Source of the DNA: Erythrocercus mccallii
Taxonomy: Eukaryota; Chordata; Aves; Passeriformes; Dicruridae
Assembly (NCBI GenBank): GCA_013397435.1
Contig: VZRG01000760.1
Span: forward strand, 1 to 64,000
Length of the DNA stretch: 64,000 bases
Reading direction: 5' to 3'
Made by a program: the position numbers and the translations under genes. Within the stretch, counting starts at the first letter, position 1. Each line of letters opens with the position of its first letter. This document shows, in pieces, positions 1 through 13,681 of the stretch. The notes beneath the pieces were generated by a model. It had not been told where the DNA came from. It saw only the letters and a program-made list of their open reading frames with translations, and made no database searches.

Positions 1-3000
1 CACAGCCTCTAGCCAAATCCAGGGCTGTGCTTCCAGGTTTCTCTGCTCAGGCAGCTCACATATGCTACAGCTAAATAGACCACAGGTGTGCAAATGGACA
101 GGAAAGCTCTGAATGAAGACCAAACTAGTAGCCTCACATTCATCAGTTGGTAAGCATCTGGGTTCAGATGGCACAATTTTCTCCACTGGTAGTATAAAAG
201 GAAATGGCACTCCATTCAGTCAGTGGTTTGCATATCCCAGGAGTCCCATAATAATTTCCATGTCGTAATCTGCATGCAAAAATGTGGTTCTATAGACTGG
301 AAGAAGTTAAAAAGTCAATGTATTTTATGGCCCTACAAGGTGCTGATAGATGAATTCTGCCTTTTCCAGACTCAATCAGTGAGGCTGCACATGGGGGAAA
401 CTGGATTTTCTTGCGGAGTGTAGGACTGCCGTTATTATCATATTTATCATTAGCAGCATGAGCACACATGGCGCAGCAGCACTTCATCCATATTCATGCT
501 TTATGTGTTGGTGCCCTGCAAGCATGAAGCTCAAAGCCACTGTCCCACAGTCTACAAGTCACACAGATGTACTGGTGCAAGTCACCCTAGTCAGCAGATG
601 CCCTCTGGAGATACCAGATGTTCAGACAAAAGGGAGGATACAAGCTGGGAGAGAAGTCATGTAAGGTTCAGCATGAAGAGGATTTGCAGCAAATGGTTCA
701 AAATGGTTGGTGCAAGCAGGTATGAATTATTATTTCATTCCTAGACATTGGTTTTTGTCCTGTCCCTTCAAAGCACTTTACAAAGAAGTCACTATCGTGA
801 TCCAAATTTTCCTAAAACACAAGACCTTCCAGCTTGAGAGTCCTCTCTTTTCTTCCTTCCAGGCCTGCCTTGCTCTGGGCATTTGGGACAGCTGACTATG
901 TTTTCTCTCTCCCTGAGCAAAGCATTGCAACAAGGACAAGGTGATCAGGCAGGGTATCTCCCCGCTGCCATCCTGCACCCATTATGTTCAATGAAAAATA
1001 AATGGCAAGGAAATGAACCAACTTGGTGTTATCAGTCATGCAGCATCACTGCTGTTTTCAGAGATTGCACCTTTCTGAACTTGTCTGGGGACTCTTCAGC
1101 TGCAAAGCCAACGACCTCATTTATCACCTCGCAAATGCCTCCCTCCTGTGAGGTTGTGGACGATGTACATCTTTGTTTAACAGGACATACAGCTTTGAAG
1201 AACGAGGAAAAGATTACTGATAGTGATGTGAACTCAGAACAGGCATAAGTCACCTTTCCAGGAGAGCTCAGCTCTGATTAAAGCACAGTTGAAAAATGTG
1301 CTTCTCCCAAGAATTCCCCTTGTAGCATTCCCTCTTAGATTGCATCAGTGCATGACAGACTAGGAAAGAAATATGACTACAATTTTGAACATAGAAACAA
1401 TTCCTAAAAAAAGTGATTTTTTTGAGTCCTAGTCATAAGATCATAAACCTTTGCTGCTTAGTTAAAAGGAGCACCAATTCATTTAATGATATTAAAAATT
1501 TCTACCGCCGGTGTGATACAAGATGTCACAACAGGATGTCACAGGAAGTCCTGGCTGTCTTGAAATCCCTTTGTTGATGAAAGTAGATGAGGGACAGTTA
1601 AAATGAGACTAGGTGACGAAAAAGGATGAAGATTTATAATATAATTTTTTTAAAAAATTTAAACTTTAGGTGCAGCATTGCTTATTAAAAAAAAAAGAAA
1701 CCATTCTCTTTATGTTCCTATGCATATTGCACAGTGCAACTGAGTTTTATTTTGAGAATATGATGCTTCTCAGATATCATTAATTTGAGCAGGAGATAAG
1801 CAAAAAAATGGATTTGCAAGACAGAGATCAGGCCATGATCTGATCTGTTTTGTACAAGAATAAAAAAAACCCAACATTCAAAGAAGAGAAGAAAACATTT
1901 TGGAACTTTGTTGACAAAGGATCATAGCAGCTTCTTAAAACATGTCTGGCAGTACTCTCTGAAAGCTTCTGTGTCGCTAATAAGAATGTCACACTTGAAG
2001 GAGCGTGGTACTATTTTGTAACCTACCATATGAAATCTGGTGCCCAGCCACAGGTTAAATGCACACAATGAAATTCTCTTTCCTCCCACTGCCAGTTCTG
2101 TCACTTACTACACTGAAGTCCGCAAAAATACAATATGACTCAGAATATGTAGGCTGTGGCTAGGCAGAGAAAGTTCATTCAAAATTGATTTTCTTTCAGG
2201 CATCCCTGATATTCCCTATTTCAATTGCTCACCTACTGTACAGTTGAGTGAGCACTTAAGGAAGTTGCAAAGCGATGCAGCCTGTCTGGGACATGAAGGA
2301 ATGTGGAGCAGGATAATCACAACATCATCAACCCAATTCTCCAAGGTAGCTGGCCAATAATACTGTTCTAATTGAATAACTTATCCGCAGCTATTTCCCC
2401 CGGGAGAGCCTATGGCTTCAGCTCTCTGCGTAGGCAGATGGTGCAGCATACACAATGAAACCTGTAATTTTCTCTCACTACTGAGCATGTTAACAGTGAG
2501 CTGTTTTCCCAGTACTGCTAGCCCATTAATATTTTATTTTAACTGGTTTTCTCCAAGTTATTATGCACCATGCAGCAGAGAATGGAGAAATCAATGATAC
2601 ATTTCATATTATTTTTACAGCCAGCTCACTAAGCTACCCCCTGGTCATTAAGGCTTCTGCTTTGCTAATCAACAATTGTATATGTCATCATCAGGTATAT
2701 GCTGAAATGAAAGTGTCATAATTAAAAACAAAGGTGCATGAGTCACCAGAGCCCTGAATTACTAACTAGCAGCAAAGCATAACAAATAGGCTGCAAGTGA
2801 ATTCCAAACCTGCAGGGCTGTTTTTTAAAACGTGCATTAATGAGCATGTGCTGAGCATATTTCTGACTCCGACAATGCTGTCCTGATCTTGCTCTCTGAA
2901 CTACACGTCTTAGCAATGTACTGCCATCCCCTTGTCCCCAAATGTTGGAACAGCACATAATCCTCAGCAGCAAAAGTGGTTGAAAGGCAAATGCAGCCTG

Positions 3001-6000
3001 GGAGGGCAAGGCAGCAGAGACAGCCCATCAACAGCGTAACAACATGACAGATGACAGACCCAGAGGCAAATCCAGGCCTGCCAGCAGATCCGCCTGTAGA
3101 GCCTGCCAACGAGCCAGATGCAGCTACTGAAAAGATATCATCCCTAGCTTAGCATCTGGGTCTTGCTGTGGCCAGCCATACTTCATGTGCTCCATGTCCT
3201 TACTGCTGACCCCAACTGCTGGGAGAGGCTGGAACAATGAGGGAGAGCTCAACTGCATCAACAACATTGCATTTATATTTTGCTAGTATATACACTGTGA
3301 CTATAAAAAATGTCAGTCTGTGTACAGTATAATTATCAGTTTGCATTTATTTTACTGCTTCCCCTCTCCCACTGTCTCTGAAAAAAGACAGCTCAGGGAT
3401 TCATTCCTTGTTTGCCATTTCTACTTAGAAGTATACACTTAGCTACTTCACCATCTCTTAGAAATAGCAGTACACTGTAAATCTATGTGTGATTAAACCT
3501 TGGCATTGAGATCCAGCAGTTATTGTCCCTGGAAAGGTACAGTTCTTTGTAATTCACAAGTATTTCAGAGCTTGGCTTGTAGTATTAAACATCAAATAAA
3601 TCTTTGTCAAGTGACTCAGGTGACAATTAAGTGAGAACTAATGATATGCCATCGCAGAAAAGGTAATTGCATCCATTGTTAGGTACTTCCCAGGTCAGGA
3701 TACATGCATAGCGTTACAAAAATGGCATTCATTCGTTCACCCTGGCATCCTAGTCTGACTACAAAAGTGTATTAATAAGATCATCATTTTTCCTTTTATA
3801 GAAGTTAGGGACATTCTTTTTGGATGATCCAACCCCACTTGGAGTTCAGCACTGCTTTTCTGCATACTAGTAATTGGCTTAGTCAGTCAGGCAAAATGTA
3901 AATGTAGATGTTCAAAAGCATCCTGTTGAGGACAGGATGGGAAATGTTCTGTTCTTTTGTTTTCTGATCTGTAATGGTTACTCAGAAATACTTTAATCAC
4001 ACTTTTATAAATGTATTCTTCAGAAAATATATAGTGTTGGAAATTATTGATCTGTAATGGAAATTTCCTTAGTCTTGTTTAAGTCTAAGCATTTATAGAA
4101 ACAAAACTGTATTGTCCCTTTTGGTTCAAGGTAGGATTAATCTTACTTACCTCAGGCATCTAAGTCACACTAGGATCCCTTTTAAGTCAATGGAAAAATA
4201 CAAGCACCTTCAGAACGCCATTCATCTCGTCCTAATGTAGGCATCAGAAAAATTCATCTGAAATCAACCCTTCTGTGAAGGCACCTATGTCTTTCTATTA
4301 ATTATAAAGGAAGCCCATGGAGACTAGCTTTGAATAGGTTCCTCTTTTTTACTCTTGTGAGATCAGGTGAGATGTATCCCACTCTTCATGTTTCGTTGGC
4401 TAAAAAGGAACGTGTAGACAGAAAACAGGGAAGTTAAAAGAGTACAGCCTTTCAATTTAGATTCATATATATTTCCATAATTAAGAAAGGATTACCAAAT
4501 AAGCTGAATCACAAAGCTACTTTTCTCTGTTTAAAGCCACAAAGCTGGAAATAGCACAATTCCCCATATACAGCCTTTGAGCCACTTGCAGTGGGAATAT
4601 CTAGTTCTCTCAATGAATCATGCAAAGCTGGAAGATCTCTTGACACTGATTCCTTCTTCTTTTCATTCATTTTTCTAAACATATAAGAAGATCCCAGATG
4701 TATAAAGACAGGCTGCACTGGATACCTGGTCTATTCTGATGTTAGCTATTCATGTAGTTATGGGAATATTATATGGCAACATCATGGAATATTGAAAAGG
4801 ACACTGGATATGTTATGAGCTTTGTAATCACAGATGTTTTGAGAGGGGCGCTTAAGTGATCAGCTCTGATGAAGATTCAGTCCTGTAACTAAAACTGCTT
4901 GAATACCCTGGTATAAGAATTTTTTCCCAATAAAATCTTAGTATTTTTTCTACATTTTGATGGACAGACATGGTATAAACCAATTGGTTCAAAATCTTAC
5001 CTAGCCTGAAAACACCCCCAAACATTCTGTTTTAAAAATTTCCAAAATTAACTTTTAAAAATCCACATTTCTTTAAAACATTCATTTAAGCTATACAAAG
5101 AAATACCAAATGTTTTGAAGAAATGCATTATTCAGTACTGGAATTGTTTTTTCTCTTGCTTTTAGCTAGCTGAGTACTCTGTATGACAAATTACTTTACA
5201 TGTTAACATAAAATAAATTCAGAACTGCCAGAAAATTGAAAAATTGGTTATTCACATGGCAATACTGTGGGGTTAGTGCTTCATCTATTGTTCTGGTTTG
5301 CGCAATAAAGACAGCTTTAAAAACTGATGTTGCTTCTGTTCAGGAGAGGTAGAATAGAGCAATTTAAGTTTTTCCACAGCATCCTGTTTTTGTCTGGGGT
5401 CACCGGAGCAAAGGAAATGGAGTCACCAGCACATCTCCATACTCACAGATTTCTCTGAAGAGGAAGGAGCATGTTTTCTATTATTGCTGAATTCTTGTGT
5501 ATTGGAAAAAATTGATCTTTTTGAGTATACATAGGTATTTTAAATACATTGATGTGTCTTCAAGAGCAGAGGCAAGAAACTAAGTCATCCGGTGCTTTAA
5601 AATATGGAAGGGATGTGGAACTGTTTTTCAATGAAAAACAGTACTGCCAAAAACTACAGCTGCTTCCATGGGTCAATCTAGTTTTCTTTAAAATGCAAAT
5701 GGTAGGAACTTTACAGGTGATTTTTTTAAAGCTGATGTTCAATATCAATGGCATTAAGTTGCTTGCATGGCTGTTGTCATCAATGCATTAGGTTTACAGA
5801 AACGTGTTTGCATTGAAGCAAATCTTGCAGGTGCTTAGCTTACTGCAGCTTCCAAAGTGGGGAAAAGTACCTTGACATCCTTTTGTTTCACCTCATCCAA
5901 AAGGCAGGAATCACTGTGCAAGAAACAGCTGTTCTAAGTGCACAGAAAGGCATGTAGGGCCAGATACATTTCCCAGGGAGATTAATGGGAGGCCTTTTAT

Positions 6001-9000
6001 TGACTTCAGCGAGGACAGCAATAAAGATACCTGGCTTACAGTTCTCTCCTCTAACCAAATCTACTAAAACATGTTTTTAAAATCCTTCCTTAAAGGCCTT
6101 GAATTCTTCTGCTATTGCTGATCACCAGAGACAAATTCTGGCTGATATCTCTATCCATTTGTAAATGAGTACGATCAAAGTCAAAATGGTGAAATCATTA
6201 TTTCCTGTAGAAATTCAGTGCAGTTGTCTGCAAATGAATAATAACTCACAGCTGCATAGTTCAGCAAAATCAAGATCATTTGCTGCAAATTCTATAGGAT
6301 TTATTCAGGTGACTAGCAAAAGAGAAGGTGACATACAAAAAATTTCTAAATTTGCATCAGCGCTACTGAATCAGCTCCCATGTTGGTTTAGTGTGAAGTA
6401 TACCAGTAGGGATACCAAGCATCCCAATAGGAAGAGGGAACCCTAAGTCATGTGGGACCACCCCAGATCCATAATTAGGAAAGGTAATGGCCCCATGCCA
6501 TGATACTCCTTTTTATGAAATAATAAAGAAATAAAAATGAGAAGAAGAATAAATCTGTCTTTGACCTGTTTTTATCTACTCTGTCTAATATTTCTTCCCA
6601 GATTTATAATATAAGTATGTAGTAAATACTGCACATTCTGTCTTTACCTGCTCTTATGATTCTTTGGTCACAATATTCAACATAGTGTAATATGACAGAA
6701 TGCAATCTTCATGACAGAAAGCAATCAGATCAGCTAAGATTTAATATCTTTCTAATTTTTATCTAAAGATTTTGATAGAAGAGAAAGAACATAAACTGTT
6801 CATGGGGAAACATAAGTATTTGAGATAGAACATTTATATTTGTTTATGTAAAGGAATATATGTACATATATAAACAACTTGGGAATAAGTAGAGGGAAAA
6901 AAATACTAACAGGAAATGAAGCAAATGAGTTATAAACTCTAACCATAGGAAAAATAAATCATATAAATGAATAATGCAATAACCCCCTGTTTTATAAGCA
7001 GTTGTGACCTGTTTGAGGAGGAAATGCAAAAGTCTGCCAAAAGCATATCATATCCATCTGTCCAGTTTAGAGTATTAGTTGGGTTTTTACTTGGACAGTT
7101 CTCAGCCCAATCCTGTTAATACTTACATATATTAATAGCCTTGTTCCTAAACAAAATCATCAACTCAGCAGAGTGGAATGATGTGTAAGTAAGATGACAT
7201 GTAGCTGAGATGCTGTATAGGGCTGAACATGTGCCTAGGCACATGCAGATTAAGCTGCAAAACTGTAATACTTAGTCATTGCTGTAGTGCTAGCCCCAGT
7301 ATTCACAGGCATGGTTTATGTTCCTTAATCTGGATTTCCAGGACCATAAAAGCATCATTAGGATGAAGACTTCCATGTTTTTATTCAACACTGCAGTTCT
7401 GCAAACTTCTGCAAGACCGGTGCTTGTATTTTTCTTTCATCCTGTGCACAGAAATTTCATTCTATGTGCCTAAGTTTTCAGACAAACCACACAGAATCAG
7501 ATTTTGCTTCCCACACCTAATGAAGTAATCCTTCGATAAAATAAGTACTCTTTGAAAAAGACTTGGAACTTCTCCGTGGCAAACTGATTTCTCCAAAATC
7601 TTAGCTATGTATTACTCTCTAATCTTTACTGTCACTATATTTTAAGTACTTCTTTGCAGTCTGTAGCATGGTAAGCAGGACATTTACACAGTGAGATGAA
7701 ACAAACTCAGATCCAACATCTGGATATTTTGAATTAGAGCAGGACTACATCATTTTAAGAAAATACATGTGATATCCCCACAGGAAATAATTTTTTAAAT
7801 CATGTATACTTATGCTGTTTATAGCATAAGTATATGCTCCTTTCTGCTTAGCATTTTTCTAGGGGCCAGCTTTAGTGTTTCATGTCCTCTCATCTGATGG
7901 TTGCATTCTGAATTTTTAGTTATCCCATCTGATGTCTAGTTCTCTCCAGGTTCCCAGTGTAAAGTTAGGCATTTGACCCTTCCAAGTACCAATGTTGTAG
8001 GCAGCGTAGTCTGTGGGATTGTAACAGTTAAGTTCTTTTTTTGGATCTCTGGTGCATCTGTGTCTCATCTCCACATATAAATCTGAACAAATATTGTTTC
8101 AGCACCTCAGAGGGAGTTGTAAAGACAAATCAGTTGTCCAGGTAAGACTATACTGAAGCTATACAAAAACTAAAGCAAAGATAAAACATTATTGGGTCAT
8201 TCAGAGCCTTGCCCAGAGGCTGTTCTGGGGAAAAAGCAGTATTTCCCAGTAATGGCGAACTTGCCTGTTTAAACCAAAATGCTTTTTCATCCTCAGAAAT
8301 CACAACCAAAGTCTTCTAATACTAAATTATTGACCATTAAGCAAGCATCTTATTTATTCTCCAGAATGTTTCTACCCATTAAACATAACATACAACTGCT
8401 TTATAGGATTGCACTAAAACCTGCATTTTATTTATCAGACTTTTGATTTTCTTGGCAAGTATTGCATATGTAGAAGTTCAGATGCTCCTCCACCACTGCT
8501 GTGTGTTCAGCCTTTCTCATCAGTTTTCTGGCACGATGTAACTACAAGCATGTTAAACAGTTTTAATGAAAAGCCTTATCAGACACTACTTGTTTCTCCT
8601 CTCTGGCTACTTTGCAAACTTGAGATACAGCTCTAGTTCCTAAGCCTTCTCTGTCAAGCTAACCTAAGGGGTAAAGGAATATTCAGGGATTTGCTGTTTT
8701 CTTTGCAAACCAAGCAAAACTTCACAGCTTTATTTTGATTTTCCAAATGTACTTGCAAAACATACTTTGTCTGACTATGTTTTACAAGTGAATTTAGCAC
8801 AGAAGTAATTTATTAGATATGAAAAAATAAGTTGCCCTCTTTTCTTTCTTACATCCTTTTGACTTTAGACACCTATTGAGATACTAATGTGTTCTCTTCC
8901 AAAAGTACAAGTTTCCCTTCTCCCTCCCTCAGAATGGCAACGTGTAAATTGTTTATTTCTTTCTGAATGCCTGTTTTATATTTCAATGAAATTTTTATTA

Positions 9001-10979
9001 AATTGAATACACATACCAGGGGTTTAAACAATCTGACTGAAAGGAGGCCATACCATTCTGTTAAGTCCAGTTCCATTTTCTAGATTCTAGGCTTTTGGGA
9101 CTCCGTTGGAAATAGATGTTTCTAATGGAAAACAATGTGAAGATGCTTGCCTAGATAATGACATGTCCACATTGCATCACATCACCTTTCATCTCTCCTC
9201 TGGATGAAATTTAGTTTGATAGTTCGGCCCAGATCATCTCAGTGCTTAGCTCTGTGTCTCTGCAGGGCTCAGTGATCCATGGATACAGTCAAGGGAATTC
9301 ATACCAAAGCACATAACTGTACCACATTTCTGCTTTTTCAATCAGCACAGATGGAAGTCCAGATCTGTCTGTATAAGCTGTATAAATGAGCTCCCCTAGC
9401 TTTCAATCTACTAAAACATAACATTAAGAGTGTTATATTAAAGATCATGCTAAAGAAGAAAATCTGCAAACCTTCTGGTTTTTTCCTTATGCATGGAAAA
9501 AATATTAAAATTGCTTTAGTGAATTACCTTTAAAGGAGCAAATACCCTAACATACAAAAATGTGAAAGTCTCTTTTTATTAATGAATCAGTGTGTCTTCC
9601 TCCCTTCCTGCCGAGCAACAGACGCAGACGTATCTCCTTCATGGCTTGATAAACCAAATAATAGGAATTGTCTTTTCATCTTTTCTTTGCCATCTATAAG
9701 GCTCCATATGTTGCAATTAGTTGTCTAATTTACTATAAACACTCAAAGGAAACAGCCGCTATCGTTGCCTAAATTTTCACAACAAACTAATGATTTAGCA
9801 TATTTTAGTGGCAACAGAGTGAGACTTCTGCAAGGACTGCCATGCTGAAGGGGCTGGGCGCTCACACTCTGAAAGCTAGGAATCTGAGCTGGTTATTTTC
9901 CAAGAACTTTATCATGATGCTGAATATTTAACAAGTCTTCATGCCTTTTGATCACTCCTACTATGGCACATCACAAGGCAACAATTCTTTGGATTTCAGG
10001 GATAAATTTTGGTGTTTTTTTTTTTTTTTGTTCTGTAGTTTTCCATCTGACTGTTACTTTACATATCTGCAGTGCATACATAATGGGAAACCAGTGATAC
10101 ATGGAAGAAAACAAGGTTAAATATTGTCAGATAATAATTACCTTAGAAAACCACTGGGTTTGTTGCTTGTTGCTCTTGCTTTTTTCCCAGAAGAATTAAA
10201 AATCATACTTGAGAGAGGCTTGTCAAGGGTCTATTAATGATTCCTTGCCAGTACACCACCTCCAGGAGGTTTAAGAGAATTGGACATCTTGATTAATCAT
10301 CTTTGGGTTTTTTAATGTAATCCTAATATTCAGCTTAGTGAAGCAGGATTTTTCCTGACCCCAGGGAAGATGGTCTCTTCCTTGTGTTTCAGATCAAGGG
10401 GCTGTTGAAAATGATGGAGAGTAGAGTAAGAGGGAGAAGGTACCAAAAATGCAATTACTGAAAGGTGAAATGAAACTCTCGTCATCTTCAAACTTTTGTT
10501 AACTCTATGAGACTGATTTTGGCTCTGGGGGAAAAAAAAAAAAAGAGTGGCAGGAGTCCAGTCTAACTCACAGAGCTATTCTGAGTGAGGATAGGTATAT
10601 TACAGCCTGTAAGGCAGTCAGCAGCTTGATAACAACAAGCAGGGAATACAGACTTCTAGGTATGTTTCTGACTCCTTAAATGGTAAGTGTGCCAGCCCTA
10701 CACCTCAGTCATATCTAAGACACCACAGGGGGGAACTTTAATAGCACCCAGTGAAAGATGTTCTTTCCTGTCTCAAATATTTCCCCTGGTATATTACACC
10801 CTTTTCGTTTTGTTTCTTTTTCTTCCCCCATCCTTTTTAAACACCTCCCAAATATTCAAGTATTTGCAGGACATTTACAAGTTCCTGATAGGATTTATGA
10901 GGAGAGTTACAAGGAGCTTTTTGCTCATATGCAAAAGGATATAAGCCCTTTTTTCAGAGACTTTAGTATCTAAAGAGAT
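1..10979. other. unique AT-rich noncoding sequence
   Basis: No gene is seen here. Open frames reach at most 121 codons (883-1,248, plus strand) and look random: no domain, no signal peptide of note, and frequent overlap with frames on the other strand. The stretch 2,160-2,830 is less simple in sequence than its flanks and holds several homeodomain-type TAAT/ATTA cores, so it could be a conserved noncoding element. A similar impression comes from 9,560-9,830. A perfect inverted repeat is listed separately at 7,805-7,834, and a T15 run lies at 10,015-10,029. I recognise no transposon here; old, unrecognisable ones may be present. Confidence 0.6.
7805..7834. repeat. perfect 12-bp inverted repeat, 6-nt loop
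   Basis: The arms TATACTTATGCT (7,805-7,816) and AGCATAAGTATA (7,823-7,834) are exact reverse complements around the loop GTTTAT. The DNA or a transcript could form a stable hairpin. No T-run or gene adjoins it, so I do not call it a terminator or a small-RNA gene. Chance origin in AT-rich DNA is possible. Confidence 0.75.
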
Positions 10980-11092
10980 AGAATCATAGAATCAGAGAAT
11001 GGCTTCGGTTGGAAGGGACCTCAAAGATCATCTAGTTCCAACCTCCATGCCTTGGGCAGGGACACCTTTCACTAGACCAGATTACTCAGGGC
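10980..11092 (-). mobile_element. CR1 LINE, 3' tail fragment
   Basis: On the plus strand this reads GAATCATAGAATCAGAGAAT, then a GGTTGGAAGGGACC core, the TCATCTAGTTCCAACC block and GGGCAGGGACACC. That is the reverse complement of the 3' end of an avian CR1 non-LTR retrotransposon (known family structure), so the element points to the minus strand. Only about 110 bp of 3' UTR remain, which is the usual heavy 5' truncation. There is no coding capacity. The terminal ATTCTATGAT-type octamer repeat is present once and partly degraded. Divergence looks modest. Confidence 0.93.
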
Positions 11093-13573
11093 ATAGGAAA
11101 AGAGAAGATAAGGCATAAACAAACTGAGCAGAGATACATCTATTATATGGACAGACATTCCTCATCTTGAACTGGGACATGCCTGGGGAGAGCCCTGCTG
11201 GGTCTGGAAGACATTCAGGTGCATTACATAGCTCAAGTAACAAGAAGGATGAACAACTATGCAGGTATGCCTTCAGACACCAGGGTAAAAGGGAAGATGT
11301 GATGAGGTAGGAGGGAGAAAAAAGGTTTATTTGCCTCATCCTGATAACTGAAAGTTTTAATTGTAGGTTTTTCCCCCTCACCACAGAGTAGCTGGTACTA
11401 CAAGAAAAAAGATTTTAAAAGCACGCTGAAAGCTCTCTCCTGCCTTTTGCAGAAGATTAATGCAGTTTTAAATTGCAGCTTTATTGTCTGTTGGCAAAGT
11501 GACTGGCATGAAGGGATTTAAAACTGCAAATTCTATAGAGTAGTCAGACATACTTTTGAAAAATGAAGTCTTCTGCTCAGGGGATTAGTTTAACTTTTTA
11601 TGACATTCATTTTTGTAATTCTTTACTACTTCTTCATCTTGTGTTTGCTTTATGAGGTTATTATTTTTATACATAGTTTGGTAGAGTCTTAGAAAACCTG
11701 TGAGAGACAGGTGTTTGAAATTCTAGGTGTAATAAAGAGATGCAACATTTATTAGAAAAGAAGAAATGTGGCATAAATGGGAGTTGCCTTTTGTTGCTTC
11801 AATACCCAGCTCAGTTCCCATTGCAGTAGTTGGCAATTATATTTAAAATAGGGTTGTCTTAAGTCCTTAGGTTAGGAAACACTGACAGTAAAGGTACAGC
11901 TGAGATATAGTGGACCAAACAAAAGACATTGCAGTTTTGGATGCCAGGGTTCCAGCTCTGCCTGTCCTGTTGTGGGTCTGTTGTGTCCCTTGAATGCACT
12001 GACCTTCACTTGCGTTCACTCAGGTTTAGAAGTCACTTGCTCAACAGAGGCCTAGGCAGCTTTTGTAGTATTCAAATGTCATTACACAAGGTATTCCTTT
12101 AATATTCATTTCACAGAATTTCAATTAAAGTAACTGCCATTTCAGATCGGACTTACAGATCAACCAGAAAACACGTTTTAGAAAGCCATCCCATACTGAT
12201 TGAAAAATCCTCATAGCTGGGAAATTTACCCATAACCCTTGGTAATATGTTACATAATTTGCTCTGCACCATTAACAGCCCTGTTGATCAACATTTCCAT
12301 CAATCAGCCCATATGTTACCAAATCAAAACTTGTTTCCTTCAATAAGTTAAATTCACTTAGGCCCTTGAGTCTTTCACTATATCTTTTCTTGTCCTTGTG
12401 ATATTCTCTTGTGCCTGTTTTTGATTTCTCACCAGTCTTTTTAAGGAGTTTGCAAATGAATTGGTCTGAGTATTCTAATAGTGATAAAAGAACCAAAAAG
12501 ATATTAACTAGAGCATCCCAACACCTTTAAAACAAGTGATTGTCAAAGATATCTGGGGGACTGGGGGAAATCTTCGTCATTTCAGGAGTTTAACTAAGAA
12601 TTTAAACAGAATGTAAAACAAGCTTTGAAATGTGTTTGACCTGTATTTTTGCTGATTTCCTCACTTTGTTGATTCTCTCATACCATCTGTGTTTGGGAAT
12701 GTGTATGTATGAGTTCTTAAATATATTTGCAAAATAAATGCAGATAATTTCCAGATTTTCTTGGAACTTCATGGACTGTTTTCTTATAGTCCATATATAT
12801 ATGTAGTCCACTATATTCCTTACCCCACTTTTATTCTTTCAGGTCACTTGGCAGTCCAGCCCTAAATATTCAAGTTAGTCTTCATCTCCATCTCCCAACT
12901 GACAGCTACATACTGTCCTTGTACCATCTGATAATAGTGGTTTGCTTTGTGTTTTCTTACATATAAGTTATCACAATCATAGCTGTTAAAAACAATGTTT
13001 TTCTTCCAGCTAATTTTTCAATAAGTTAAGACAGCCCAATCTTACCTTTCCATGTCTTTCATTATTAGATGCTCTGTAATCTTCAGATCAGCTACAGGTG
13101 TAATTAGTAGGAGGTAATGTTCATTTCACAAGAGTTAAAATGTTGCAGTGATAAAAAGCACTTCAAAAACTGAGAACAGATCCACTCAGGATCCTGTGTA
13201 TGCCACTTGCTTAGTGATGACTTCTCACTCACATGTTTAAATGATAATTACCCAGCATTTACTACATTTAACATCCATTGTGCTGATTTTCTCTTGTTTT
13301 CATTTTTAATTATAAGATTGTATACCATCAAATCAAATGCCTTGGAGAAGCCAATGCAAATATAATTACCTCCAGCAGGCAAAATTCTAGCATTACAAAA
13401 AAAGTATGTATTGGGTTAGTTTGACAAGAATTCCTTACCATCAGTCTATGTGAATCAACATTAATTGCATTACTTTAACTTAAATCTTGATTTACTTGGT
13501 TCAATATAATTCATTTTCTTTTGCCTGTGGCTGAAGTCCTAAAGACAAAGCTGAGCTTCATGTATCTTTTCCT
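11093..13573. other. unique noncoding sequence
   Basis: I see no gene, RNA or transposon that I can name. Open frames are at most 100 codons (11,082-11,384, minus strand, running slightly into the CR1 tail) and show no domain. Confidence 0.55.
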
Positions 13574-13681
13574 CCTTCCTTCCTTCCTTCCTTCCTTCCT
13601 TCCTTCCTTCCTTCCTTCCTTCCTTCCTTCCTTCCTTCCTTCCTTCCTTCCTTCCTTCCTTCCTTCTCTCTCTCACACACT
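13574..13681. repeat. (CCTT)n microsatellite with (TC)n and (AC)n end
   Basis: An essentially uninterrupted CCTT tetranucleotide array of about 93 bp (roughly 23 units, 13,574-13,666) runs into a short TC tract and then ACACAC, ending at 13,681. It is a pure polypyrimidine strand, so the opposite strand is polypurine and the tract could form triplex DNA. Long pure tetranucleotide arrays of this kind are usually length-polymorphic. Confidence 0.98.

Noticed and set aside
883..1248. 121-codon plus-strand frame
   Set aside because: No recognisable motif, and a minus-strand frame overlaps it (1,032-1,253). Not supportable as a gene.
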